From Marinobacter caseinilyticus (GTDB taxonomy: Bacteria > Pseudomonadota > Gammaproteobacteria > Pseudomonadales > Oleiphilaceae): a DNA stretch of 64,000 nucleotides. The translations under genes and the position numbers were made by a program. Location: assembly GCF_011074955.1 (NCBI RefSeq), contig NZ_WUQJ01000034.1, forward strand, positions 62,001 through 126,000, in the 5' to 3' direction. The notes below the pieces were generated by a model. That model saw only the letters and a list, made by a program, of their open reading frames with translations. It searched no databases and was not told the DNA's origin. Positions within the stretch are counted from its first letter, which is position 1. Every line of letters begins with the position of its first letter. Below, piece after piece: positions 53,384-61,495 of this stretch.

Positions 53384-54607
53384 ATGCCAGATACTGCGAA
53401 GACTGCCGGAAAAACCGAACCACGCAAGGTTAACTATCGGAAATCAAAAGCCCGCTGGCATCCCTCGATGCAGGCGATTCCGGTTCCGGGAATTCGCAGG
53501 ATGGTGAACCTGGCGGCCACGATGAAGGACGTTGTTCACCTGTCCATTGGCCAGCCCGACCTGCCAACGCCCAAGCATATTATCGACGCCTATATCGATG
53601 CCCTGAATGCGGGTCAGACCGGTTACACCATGGACGCAGGCCTGCCAGAATTGCTGGTTGCGCTGCGGGACTACTACGGCAAACGCTATGACCGCAAGCT
53701 GACCCGGGACAACATCCTGATTACCAGTGGCGCCACCGAAGCAATGTACCTGGCAATTTCGGCCACCTCTGCGCCGGGCCGGCAATTCATTGTAACCGAC
53801 CCATCATTTCTGCTGTATGCACCACTGATTCGCATGAATGGCGGCGAAGTCAAGTTTGTCCCGACCCGCATCGAGAACAACCACCAGCTTGACCCCGACG
53901 AGGTTATCAAGGCCATGGGGCCTCGCACTTTCGCCGTCATCCTGAATTCGCCGAACAACCCGACGGGCGCTGTTTACCCGCGCAGCACCATTGAGAGCAT
54001 CGTGGAGGAGTGTGCCTATCGGGGCATTCAGATATTCAGCGATGAAGTGTATGACCACCTGATTCTTGACGATGAAGAATACGCCAGCGTACTGCGGTGC
54101 AGTGTCGACCTAGACAACATTATGTGCATCAGCAGCTTCTCGAAGACCTTCAGCATGGCCGGCTTGCGGGTCGGCTGGGTGATCTCGAGCCAGGCCACAA
54201 TCAAGTCCTTGCGGCGTTATCATATGTTCACGACGTCCGTGGCCAATACACCGTCTCAATTTGCGGGTGTTGCCGCACTAACCGGTGATCAACAGTGCGT
54301 CAGGGACATGGTGAACATTTATCGGGAACGACGGGACAAAATTGTCGATCTGATTAATCAGACTCCTCATCTCACCGGCTACCAACCCGGCGGTGCTTTT
54401 TTCTCTTTCCCAAACCTGCCCCTGCATGTGGACGGCTCGGATCTGGCGCTCAGAATGCTGAAAGAGACCGGTGTCTGTGTGGTGCCAGGTGATGCGTTTG
54501 GGGAACACACCACCAACGCTTTGCGATTCAGCTTTTCAGCGCCCTGCGAGACGATCCAAGAGGCCTTTGATCGAATCATTCCCTGGATGGCCAAGCAGCA
54601 GTTTTAG
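53384..54607 (+). CDS. Class I/II pyridoxal-phosphate aminotransferase
   Basis: A 407-residue PLP enzyme of fold type I. LSIGQPDLPTPKHI, ITSGATEAMYLA, NSPNNPTGAVY and the PLP lysine in SSFSKTFSMAGLRVGW; the final arginine that binds the substrate carboxylate is in LRFSFSA. AGGAGGTG precedes ATG 53384. Divergent from the D-2-hydroxyacid dehydrogenase. Amino donor unknown; aspartate/tyrosine-type enzymes are nearest by motif. Confidence 0.9.
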   Translation: MPDTAKTAGKTEPRKVNYRKSKARWHPSMQAIPVPGIRRMVNLAATMKDVVHLSIGQPDLPTPKHIIDAYIDALNAGQTGYTMDAGLPELLVALRDYYGKRYDRKLTRDNILITSGATEAMYLAISATSAPGRQFIVTDPSFLLYAPLIRMNGGEVKFVPTRIENNHQLDPDEVIKAMGPRTFAVILNSPNNPTGAVYPRSTIESIVEECAYRGIQIFSDEVYDHLILDDEEYASVLRCSVDLDNIMCISSFSKTFSMAGLRVGWVISSQATIKSLRRYHMFTTSVANTPSQFAGVAALTGDQQCVRDMVNIYRERRDKIVDLINQTPHLTGYQPGGAFFSFPNLPLHVDGSDLALRMLKETGVCVVPGDAFGEHTTNALRFSFSAPCETIQEAFDRIIPWMAKQQF

Positions 54608-54612
54608 CGCCC

Positions 54613-54804
54613 ATGTCTGCTCTTGAGAGTGCCCGCATCCAATGCCCTTACTGTTGGGAGACGCTTGAACTGAGCGTCGACCCTTCAGCGGCGGATCAGG
54701 AATATGTGGAAGACTGTCAGGTTTGCTGTCAGCCGATCCTCATTCATGCCGTGTTCGACGAACAGCGTGAACTGCACGTCACCGCCACCCCGGAGAATGA
54801 ATAA
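54613..54804 (+). CDS. CPXCG motif cysteine-rich protein
   Basis: A 63-residue zinc-ribbon-like protein with CPYC (11-14) and CQVC (35-38). It starts 5 bp after the aminotransferase stop, so it is co-transcribed and probably coupled. The family is widespread in gammaproteobacteria and has no known role. Confidence 0.85.
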   Translation: MSALESARIQCPYCWETLELSVDPSAADQEYVEDCQVCCQPILIHAVFDEQRELHVTATPENE

Positions 54805-54820
54805 CCTATCGCTGTGCCAG

Positions 54821-55432
54821 TCATCCGTCAGATTGCAATAAAACCCTCAATTCCTTGAAGTGATCGATCACAAACCGGGCCTCCGACGCGAAGCTTCGGT
54901 TTTTCCCATTGCGATAAAGACAGGCGGCCATGCCAGCCCGTCGCGCGGATGTTAAGTCATCAATAAAATCGCCAACATAGATCATTTGGGCGGGGCGTAA
55001 CCCAAAGTGCTTTGCAATGTTAATCAAGCCCTCCGGACTGGGCTTGGGCGCACAATCTTCCCTGGTCAGAATGCGGCCAACCGGAATCTCGAGCACGGCA
55101 CAGGTGGCGCGCACCGCCGCTCGACTGTTGCGGGTCAAAATCGCAACCGGCACACCGGCCTCATTCAGTGCCCCGAGCAACGACTCCGCACCGGGCATCC
55201 AGGTGGCGCGCTCCGCGCCTGCCATTTCATGGCGGTGAATCACACCGTGAGCCTGTTCCACCAGTCCCGGATCCGACAGCGTGGCGATGTGTTCGAGCAA
55301 GCCGACTCCGTCGGGAAAAGCCAACTCTCGTCGTATGGCTCGAAAGTCGAGCGCTGAATTCACCAGGGTGCCATCCAGATCAAAGGCAACGCCCCGAAAA
55401 TTCCTGGCGTGACTGACTGTCAATTTCTGCAT
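54821..55432 (-). CDS. HAD family hydrolase
   Basis: A 203-residue phosphatase-type HAD protein. Motif I is VAFDLDGTLVNS (nucleophile Asp), motif II ILTRNSR, motif III lysine in APKPSPEGL and motif IV YVGDFIDDLTSA. An alpha-helical cap (C1, about 30-90) makes it phosphoglycolate phosphatase-like. GGGAGACAGG precedes the ATG at 55432. Substrate unknown. Confidence 0.87.
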   Translation of the reverse strand: MQKLTVSHARNFRGVAFDLDGTLVNSALDFRAIRRELAFPDGVGLLEHIATLSDPGLVEQAHGVIHRHEMAGAERATWMPGAESLLGALNEAGVPVAILTRNSRAAVRATCAVLEIPVGRILTREDCAPKPSPEGLINIAKHFGLRPAQMIYVGDFIDDLTSARRAGMAACLYRNGKNRSFASEARFVIDHFKELRVLLQSDG

Positions 55433-55522
55433 CCTGTCTCCCTTACCCCTGATTAATAAAAACACACTTGCCCTCTCTGAGCCCTTGTCTCAGGATACAG
55501 GTCTTTATACGGAGATATGACC

Positions 55523-56077
55523 ATGGCTCGTCTGTTTTTCTTACCGATTCTTGCGATGGTGGCATTGGGCGGCTGTGCATCCTTGTCCCCTTACTCCATC
55601 AGCGAGGGTGCACTGGAAAACCATCTGCAAGGTGCGATCAAGGACTTTGATCGCCAGCAGTTAAAAGCAGGCTCACCGCTGGGGGTCTCACTCAGCGACG
55701 CCGACATCACTCTAGGGCCCGATGGCCGTGATGTGGCGGTGATTGACCTGACCGGCCAGGTATCCCTTAACGCACTGATGGTTCGCATTCCCGTTGATGT
55801 CATTCTGAAGCTGGAAGGTGCGCCGGTCTATGACAGCCAGGAAAAAGCCATTTACCTCCGACGTCTGCAACTGCTGGATAGCCGGATCGATTCGCCCTAC
55901 TTCAAAGGCGACCTGAAACCCGTGACTGACAATGTCATGCGCGCGGCCGCCCAAATGCTGGAAACCATCCCCATTTATCGCCTTGATGACAGCGACATAC
56001 GTCAGCGGCTCTTCGGACTTGTACCTTTGGATATACGAGTAGCGCCAGGACGCCTGGAGTTTGTTACCGCGAACTGA
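55523..56077 (+). CDS. DUF1439 family lipoprotein
   Basis: A 184-residue lipoprotein with a signal ending in LGGC (lipid-modified Cys18). The body contains the YceB/DUF1439 pattern: ISEGALENHLQ, VSLSDADITLGPDGRDVAV and a C-terminal helix followed by LVPLDIRVAPGRLEF. ATG 55523 has GGAG at 8 bases; ATG 55517 is closer to it and less likely. Members are outer-membrane proteins with a tubular lipid-binding fold; role unknown. Confidence 0.85.
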   Translation: MARLFFLPILAMVALGGCASLSPYSISEGALENHLQGAIKDFDRQQLKAGSPLGVSLSDADITLGPDGRDVAVIDLTGQVSLNALMVRIPVDVILKLEGAPVYDSQEKAIYLRRLQLLDSRIDSPYFKGDLKPVTDNVMRAAAQMLETIPIYRLDDSDIRQRLFGLVPLDIRVAPGRLEFVTAN

Positions 56078-56104
56078 GGCCCCTCACCGGGCGAGTGAGC
56101 ACCA

Positions 56105-56275
56105 ACATATAATGGGCTCATCGCGCTTCATCGGGAAACGCCGTTGGGGCCAGCGGGAGCGCCAATTGGCCGCCTAGGTGCCTGTTCCGCAGCGGAAGCA
56201 TCGGCGACAGATACAAGCAGCGGTCCTCGGTGACAACGCGCATAGCCTGCGCCTTCGCGCCAATCTCTGGTGAAC
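56105..56275 (-). repeat. Intergenic repeat, copy C
   Basis: The minus strand aligns with copies A and B: shared ATTGGCG, TCACCGA and GCCGA-GCTTC-GCT blocks in the same order. It is the most diverged copy. It lies between the lipoprotein gene and the bidirectional terminator. Confidence 0.4.
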
Positions 56276-56277
56276 CT

Positions 56278-56312
56278 AAAAAAGCCCGTGGCTAACGCCT
56301 ACGGGCTTTTTT
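56278..56312. terminator. Bidirectional rho-independent terminator
   Basis: GCCCGT (56284-56289) pairs with ACGGGC (56301-56306), flanked by six A and six T. It serves the convergent lipoprotein and desaturase genes. Confidence 0.87.
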
Positions 56313-56330
56313 AGTGCTTGAAGGGCCAAA

Positions 56331-57422
56331 TCAGCGTTGCCGGGCGGCGGCACTCATCTCGACCTGCAAAGGCAGCAAGTCAAACTGACGCTCCGGGTGG
56401 TTAGGATCAACCAGCTCGGTGGCAGACTTGTACACTCTGGGCGTCGAATACAACAGTTTGATTGCCTTCCAGTGGGACGGCGCCATGTAACGCTCACCGT
56501 AATTGTGCTCCAGCCAGGTCCTGACGCGCGGCGCCTTATTGGAAGCCATCTTGGGGAAAAAATGGTGCTCGATGTGATGACTAAAACGGTAATGCAAACG
56601 ATCCAGAACCGGGAGGGTACGAACACTCATGGAGTTGTCCAGAGGATTATTCGTTGCCGTCTGAGGTCGCAGAAAATGATTGGTCAGAATGTACCCCTGC
56701 CCCAGCGCATTCGCCACCATGAAGGGAATAACCACCGTAAACACGGCCAATGGGCCGGATGCTGCCGCCAACACCAGCCATGCGGTAAGGCAAGCCACAC
56801 TCTGAAGAATCGCTTTGCGACGATTCACTCCCTTGAACTGCTTACGCCGCTTGGTTTGAAACCAAAGCACCATCTGGGCGTGAAAGGTGAACGAATACGT
56901 TAGGAACAGATAGCTGTACCAAGTGCCCGACCCCGGCGCCAGCTTGGTAAATTTCTTTTGCTTCGGGTCGATTTTATAGCGTCGCAATGTGCCAAAACTG
57001 TCGGGATCCGCATCGCCCATATTGGTGTGGCCGTGGTGCACCACATTGTGCCATTTACGCCAGAATTCCGGCGGCACGATCATAGGGCCGAATCCGAGCC
57101 AACCAAAAAAGTTCTGCCAGCGCTTGCTCATCCCCATCGAACCATGCAGCACCTCATGGGCCAACAGCGCCTGAGATCCAATGGTATGTCCCACAACCAG
57201 TCCCAAGGCGAGATTGGCGTACCAGGGTAAGCTCGCCAGCAGAATCGTTGCAATGCCACCCCAGATCACCAGCTGTAACGGCAAAAACCAGATAACTCGC
57301 CAGGCTTGTGCCTTAAACGTATCGGCGGGCAACTCCTGTCGCATACGATCGCGAAGCTCGCGCTCATCAGGAAGGCCAAAGCCGGTCTTTTGCAGGGCTT
57401 CAGGTTTAACAGCAGCGTTCAT
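56331..57422 (-). CDS. Membrane fatty acid desaturase
   Basis: A 363-residue di-iron integral-membrane enzyme introducing a double bond into acyl chains. The three histidine boxes are HEVLH (89-93), HNVVHHGHT (125, 129, 130) and HHIEHHFFP (282-287), separated by hydrophobic hairpins. Substrate (lipid, CoA or ACP) cannot be told. ATG 57422 follows GGTAGGTGG; an ATG nine codons earlier is rejected. AT-rich leader upstream suggests regulated expression. Confidence 0.9.
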   Translation of the reverse strand: MNAAVKPEALQKTGFGLPDERELRDRMRQELPADTFKAQAWRVIWFLPLQLVIWGGIATILLASLPWYANLALGLVVGHTIGSQALLAHEVLHGSMGMSKRWQNFFGWLGFGPMIVPPEFWRKWHNVVHHGHTNMGDADPDSFGTLRRYKIDPKQKKFTKLAPGSGTWYSYLFLTYSFTFHAQMVLWFQTKRRKQFKGVNRRKAILQSVACLTAWLVLAAASGPLAVFTVVIPFMVANALGQGYILTNHFLRPQTATNNPLDNSMSVRTLPVLDRLHYRFSHHIEHHFFPKMASNKAPRVRTWLEHNYGERYMAPSHWKAIKLLYSTPRVYKSATELVDPNHPERQFDLLPLQVEMSAAARQR

Positions 57423-57745
57423 TTTCCACCTACCAATTTCAGCGTACATTTGTAAGCTGAATCTACATAACCTTTGATGTCATGACAATGGCAATTGGAT
57501 AAAATTTTTGTTACATCCAATTTTTTTGACAAATAAATATTATTATTGTTTTTTTACATAGACTTAAAAAATTAATAATCAGACGTGGTCTTAGTGGTAA
57601 ATTTGAATCAGGGACCTATAAAAAGTACGCATGTCCATTTTTATGATATTTTTTAGAATAAAGTGGCCAGCAAACCTCGCCTGCCGGGACAGCGTCGTCC
57701 GAACCCGATATCATCTACGCCGACTACGGGGGGGGGGAAGCCGTC
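57423..57745. other. AT-rich divergent intergenic region
   Basis: 323 bp between the desaturase and DUF1415 genes, AT-rich over 57440-57660 in contrast with its surroundings. It contains an inverted repeat, AATTGGAT (57493-57500) with ATCCAATT (57515-57522), placed about 70 bp before the desaturase start, a possible operator. No ORF. Confidence 0.5.
57728..57737 (+). repeat. G10 homopolymer at the ribosome site of the DUF1415 gene
   Basis: Ten consecutive G end 8 bases before the ATG and merge with the GGAAG ribosome site. Tracts of this length are prone to slipped-strand change and could alter initiation. They are rare in this GC context. Confidence 0.75.
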
Positions 57746-58315
57746 ATGAATCCGGACCACAAAGAGTTTATTGAAAACACGCGTCAATGGCTGGAACGCG
57801 CCGTTATCGGGCTCAACTTGTGCCCTTTCGCGCGTGCGCCCTACCTCAGGGGGCAAGTTCGGTTTGACGTTTCGAAGGCCAGCACGGCCGAAGACCTTCT
57901 GGAGGATTTGGTCACCGCTCTGCAACACCTCTCGGCGGCAGACCCAAAGCAGACGGAAACAACGCTGCTGGTTCACCCCTACGTTTTACTGGATTTCATC
58001 GACTTCAATGATTTTCTCGCGGTTGCCGATGCCACAATCGAAGCCCTCCACCTGGAAGGCGTTGTGCAAATAGCCAGCTTTCACCCGGACTATCAATTCG
58101 CGGGCAGCAACGTTCACGACATCGACAATTACACCAATCGGTCGCCGTACCCAATCCTGCACCTACTCCGGGAAAGCAGCGTGGAGCAAGCCATGGAAAG
58201 CATGGAAGATACCAACGCCCTTTATGAAGCCAACATTGCGACGCTGAACAAACTGGGCAAAGAGGGCTGGGAAAAATTGTGGGACAGCGAAGATGACACA
58301 GACGCCTCACGCTAA
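57746..58315 (+). CDS. DUF1415 family protein
   Basis: A 189-residue cytosolic protein. The family block WLERAVIGLNLCPFARAPY occurs at 16-34, and FHPDYQFAGSNVHDIDNY-type sequence with NRSPYPILHLLRE follows. No function is known. Downstream it converges with the regulator gene across a terminator. Start site adjoining a G10 tract is odd. Confidence 0.88.
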   Translation: MNPDHKEFIENTRQWLERAVIGLNLCPFARAPYLRGQVRFDVSKASTAEDLLEDLVTALQHLSAADPKQTETTLLVHPYVLLDFIDFNDFLAVADATIEALHLEGVVQIASFHPDYQFAGSNVHDIDNYTNRSPYPILHLLRESSVEQAMESMEDTNALYEANIATLNKLGKEGWEKLWDSEDDTDASR

Positions 58316-58353
58316 CCGGAAGGGAAGCCCGGCACTGGGGCAATCATCGCCAT

Positions 58354-58376
58354 AAAAAAGGGCCGCTGTCGGCCCT
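58354..58376 (-). terminator. Rho-independent terminator after the LuxR-type regulator
   Basis: AGGGCCG (58359-58365) pairs with CGGCCCT (58370-58376). Read on the minus strand the stem is followed by six T, 28 bases after the regulator stop. Confidence 0.82.
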
Positions 58377-58403
58377 CTCATCACTCAACCTGTCGACACA
58401 GGC

Positions 58404-59072
58404 TCATTGACTGCCGGACAACGAAGTATCCGACGGGTCGATTTCCATCTGCTGAATCGCAATCACCGCCTGTGTGCGGTTGCGCACTCCAAGCTTACGG
58501 AACACCGCTGTGATATGCGCCTTGATCGTCGCCTCGGATACATCCAGGTCATAGGCAATCTGCTTGTTCAGCAGACCTTCCGCCAACATCCCCAATACGC
58601 GAAACTGCTGTGGGGTAAGCGACGCCAGCTTATCGGAAAAATCGGTGGTGTCGCCATGAAGACGCTCAATTCGTTCGGCCACACCCTCAGGGAGCCAGAC
58701 ATCGCCGCCCAACACGTCCCGAATAGCTCCGGTGATGATGGGCAGGGGCGCGGATTTAGGAATAAAACCCGAAGCCCCATAGTCGATGGACCGGCGCATT
58801 ACCTGCAACTCCTCCGACCCTGACACCACGACCACAGGCAAGCCCGGGTATTGACCCCGCATAAAGACCAGGCCCGAGAACCCGTGCGCCCCCGGCATAT
58901 TGAGATCCAGCAGTACCAAATCTGCATCCGGGTGCGAATCCACCGCCGCCTGCAGCGCCTTGATACTCTCCACCTCTACGGTTTGGGCATCCGGGACTGC
59001 TTCGTTAACCGCCTGTTTTAACGCTGCGCGAAACAGGGGGTGGTCATCGGCGATGATAATGTATTGCGACAT
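58404..59072 (-). CDS. LuxR-type response regulator, ErdR-like
   Basis: A 222-residue regulator: receiver domain with acidic pair D9/D10 and phosphoacceptor D56 in LVLLDLNMPG, and a C-terminal LuxR helix-turn-helix (LTPQQFRVLGMLAEGLLNK to VSEATIKAHITAVFRKLGV). It lies 41 bp after acs on the same strand. In Pseudomonas a regulator of this type, ErdR, controls acetyl-CoA synthetase and alcohol oxidation, so a shared role is likely. No cognate kinase gene is in the window. Confidence 0.87.
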   Translation of the reverse strand: MSQYIIIADDHPLFRAALKQAVNEAVPDAQTVEVESIKALQAAVDSHPDADLVLLDLNMPGAHGFSGLVFMRGQYPGLPVVVVSGSEELQVMRRSIDYGASGFIPKSAPLPIITGAIRDVLGGDVWLPEGVAERIERLHGDTTDFSDKLASLTPQQFRVLGMLAEGLLNKQIAYDLDVSEATIKAHITAVFRKLGVRNRTQAVIAIQQMEIDPSDTSLSGSQ

Positions 59073-59113
59073 TCAACGGGCTCCTTGCTGGTGTTCCTTT
59101 GGAACAGTAAGCG

Positions 59114-61060
59114 CTATTGATCAGCGCGGTGTTTAATGAGCTCGTCGACAACGCCCGGATCGGCCAGCGTTGAGGTATCACCTAACTGATCGTGCTCGTT
59201 GGCTGCAATCTTACGCAATATTCGCCGCATAATCTTGCCCGATCTGGTTTTTGGCAGGCCTGGCGCCCATTGAATCACGTCCGGCGATGCGATCGGGCCG
59301 ATTTCCTTGCGCACCCATTGGACCAATTCTTTTTTCAGCTCATTCGTCGGATCGACCCCATGCACCAGGGTAATGTAAACGTAAATGCCCTGCCCTTTAA
59401 TGTCATGCGGGAAGCCAACCACCGCCGCTTCCGCTACCTTGCTGTGGGCAACCAACGCGCTCTCAACTTCTGCCGTACCCAGGCGATGCCCAGATACGTT
59501 GAGCACGTCGTCAACACGGCCGGTGATCCAGTAGTAGCCGTCTTCGTCACGACGCGCGCCGTCACCGGTAAAGTACATCCCCTTGTAAGTACTGAAATAC
59601 GTTTGCTTGAACCGCTCGTGATCGCCGTAGATGGTTCGCATTTGACCCGGCCAGCTATCAAGGATCACCAGATTGCCCTCAGCCTTACCGTCCTGGAGAT
59701 TGCCGTCATTATCCACAATCGCAGGCTGAACGCCGAAAAACGGAACAGTGGCGGAGCCCGGTTTGAGATCGGTCGCGCCCGGAATCGGCGAAATCAAAAT
59801 ACCGCCGGTTTCTGTCTGCCACCAGGTATCCACGATAGGACACTTACTGTTGCCTATGACCCGGTGGTACCACTCCCAAGCTTCGGGATTGATTGGCTCA
59901 CCGACCGAGCCAAGTAGATGGAGGCTGTCGCGCTTGGTGCCATCCATGCAGGAATCACCTTCCGCCATCAATGCCCGGATCGCCGTCGGAGCGGTATAAA
60001 GGACGTTAACCTTGTGCTTGTCCACAACCTGCCCCATCCGCGAGGAGTCAGGGTAATTCGGAACGCCCTCGAACAGCACCGTGACGGCGCCATTTACAAG
60101 CGGCCCATACAGAATATAACTGTGGCCGGTCACCCATCCGAAGTCGGCCGTGCACCAATAGACATCGCCTTCTTGATAGTCAAACACGTACTCATGGGTC
60201 ATCGACGTGTAGACCAGATAGCCACCGGTGGTATGCAGCACACCCTTTGGGGCGCCTGTTGACCCGGACGTATACAGCATGAACAGCGGGTCTTCCGCAT
60301 TCATCGGCTCGGCCGGGCAGTCTGCAGAGGCGGTGTTCATGGCCTCGCCATAACGCACATCACGACTGGCATCCCACGGGATATCGCCCCCGGTCCGGGT
60401 GATGACAACAACCTTTTCAACGTCCGGAACTTTATCGCTGGACAGGGCCAGATCGACATTCTTTTTAAGTGGAATTTTACGGCCACCACGAAGTCCCTCG
60501 TCGGCGGTGACGACGAACCGGGATTTGCCGTTTTCAATGCGTGCACCCAGCGCTTCGGGTGAAAAGCCACCAAATACGACCGAGTGGATGGCGCCGATGC
60601 GGGCGCACGCCAGCATGGCCACGGCCGTCTCGACAATCATTGGCATGTATATTGTTACCACGTCACCTTTTTTGACCCCAAGGGTCTTCAGGACGTTGGC
60701 AAACTTGCAAGTTTCTGCATGCAGTTCCCGGTAAGTAACATGACGGGAATCGGACGGGTCGTCGCCTTCGAAGATAATAGCGGTTTGATCTGCCCGCGAC
60801 TCGAGATGACGATCCAGACAATTGGCAGACGCATTCAAGGTGCCATCTTCAAACCACTTTATTGAAAGATTGTCGTAATCGTAGGTGGTGTTTTTGACAC
60901 TAGAATAGGGTTTGATCCAGTCCAGACGCTTGCCGTGCTCGCCCCAAAACGTATCGGGGTCTGAGACTGACTGACGGTACATTGCTTCGTAGTCTTCTTT
61001 GTTAATCAATGCCCGCTTGGAAAATTCCGGACTGACTGGGTACACCTGCTTATGAGTCAT
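59114..61060 (-). CDS. acs: Acetyl-coenzyme A synthetase
   Basis: A 648-residue AMP-forming ligase: acetate + ATP + CoA to acetyl-Co[15 protein letters not shown] is the A3 adenylate motif, [11 protein letters not shown] the A5 motif and [14 protein letters not shown] carries the regulatory lysine acetylated in other bacteria. AAGGGAG precedes ATG 61060; the 26-codon longer opening is rejected. Likely co-transcribed with the regulator downstream. Confidence 0.95.
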   Translation of the reverse strand: MTHKQVYPVSPEFSKRALINKEDYEAMYRQSVSDPDTFWGEHGKRLDWIKPYSSVKNTTYDYDNLSIKWFEDGTLNASANCLDRHLESRADQTAIIFEGDDPSDSRHVTYRELHAETCKFANVLKTLGVKKGDVVTIYMPMIVETAVAMLACARIGAIHSVVFGGFSPEALGARIENGKSRFVVTADEGLRGGRKIPLKKNVDLALSSDKVPDVEKVVVITRTGGDIPWDASRDVRYGEAMNTASADCPAEPMNAEDPLFMLYTSGSTGAPKGVLHTTGGYLVYTSMTHEYVFDYQEGDVYWCTADFGWVTGHSYILYGPLVNGAVTVLFEGVPNYPDSSRMGQVVDKHKVNVLYTAPTAIRALMAEGDSCMDGTKRDSLHLLGSVGEPINPEAWEWYHRVIGNSKCPIVDTWWQTETGGILISPIPGATDLKPGSATVPFFGVQPAIVDNDGNLQDGKAEGNLVILDSWPGQMRTIYGDHERFKQTYFSTYKGMYFTGDGARRDEDGYYWITGRVDDVLNVSGHRLGTAEVESALVAHSKVAEAAVVGFPHDIKGQGIYVYITLVHGVDPTNELKKELVQWVRKEIGPIASPDVIQWAPGLPKTRSGKIMRRILRKIAANEHDQLGDTSTLADPGVVDELIKHRADQ

Positions 61061-61459
61061 CGTGTTGCTCCCTTTATGGTATGAATCTGTTAGTCGTATT
61101 TGCCAGAGTTGTTGCAAATAGAGCTGCGGGGACCACAAAGGCCCTCAAACGCGGATACACATAGTTCAACACGCGCAGTACAGGTCCATGAATTAGACTA
61201 ACGTCCTAATTACACACATAGTTCGCAGCACAACCCTGCACATTCGAGACAGAACTCACTCGCTTTGCCGCCAGTTCCTGCTTCCCTGGACATCACAAAA
61301 TCACGCTTCTAACGATATAGAACAGCATGGCGGGATGACACCCGAACGACGGCCAACGCTAAGCTTCTTAAGCTAAGCATAGACACTGGGTTGGTGAAAG
61401 GGCAAAGGAACGCCAACAAAACGGGATAGGTCAACGGGGAGCAGTTGGAAACGGGACAG
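61061..61459. other. Long leader region of acs
   Basis: About 400 bp between the fatty acyl reductase terminator and acs, without a gene. It holds a dyad (AATTAG 61191-61196, CTAATT 61206-61211; on the minus strand AATTAG-GAC then GTC-TAATT) some 130 bp before acs. A second imperfect palindrome lies at about 61362-61382 (GCTAAGCTT-CTT-AAGCTAAGC). These are candidate regulator sites for acs. Confidence 0.45.
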
Positions 61460-61488
61460 AAAAACGCCCGGCCTCTGAAGGGCCGGGC
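61460..61488 (-). terminator. Rho-independent terminator after the fatty acyl reductase
   Basis: GCCCGGCC (61466-61473) pairs with GGCCGGGC (61481-61488). Read on the minus strand the stem is followed by GTTTTT, just 8 bases after the reductase stop. Confidence 0.82.
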
Positions 61489-61495
61489 GGTGAGA

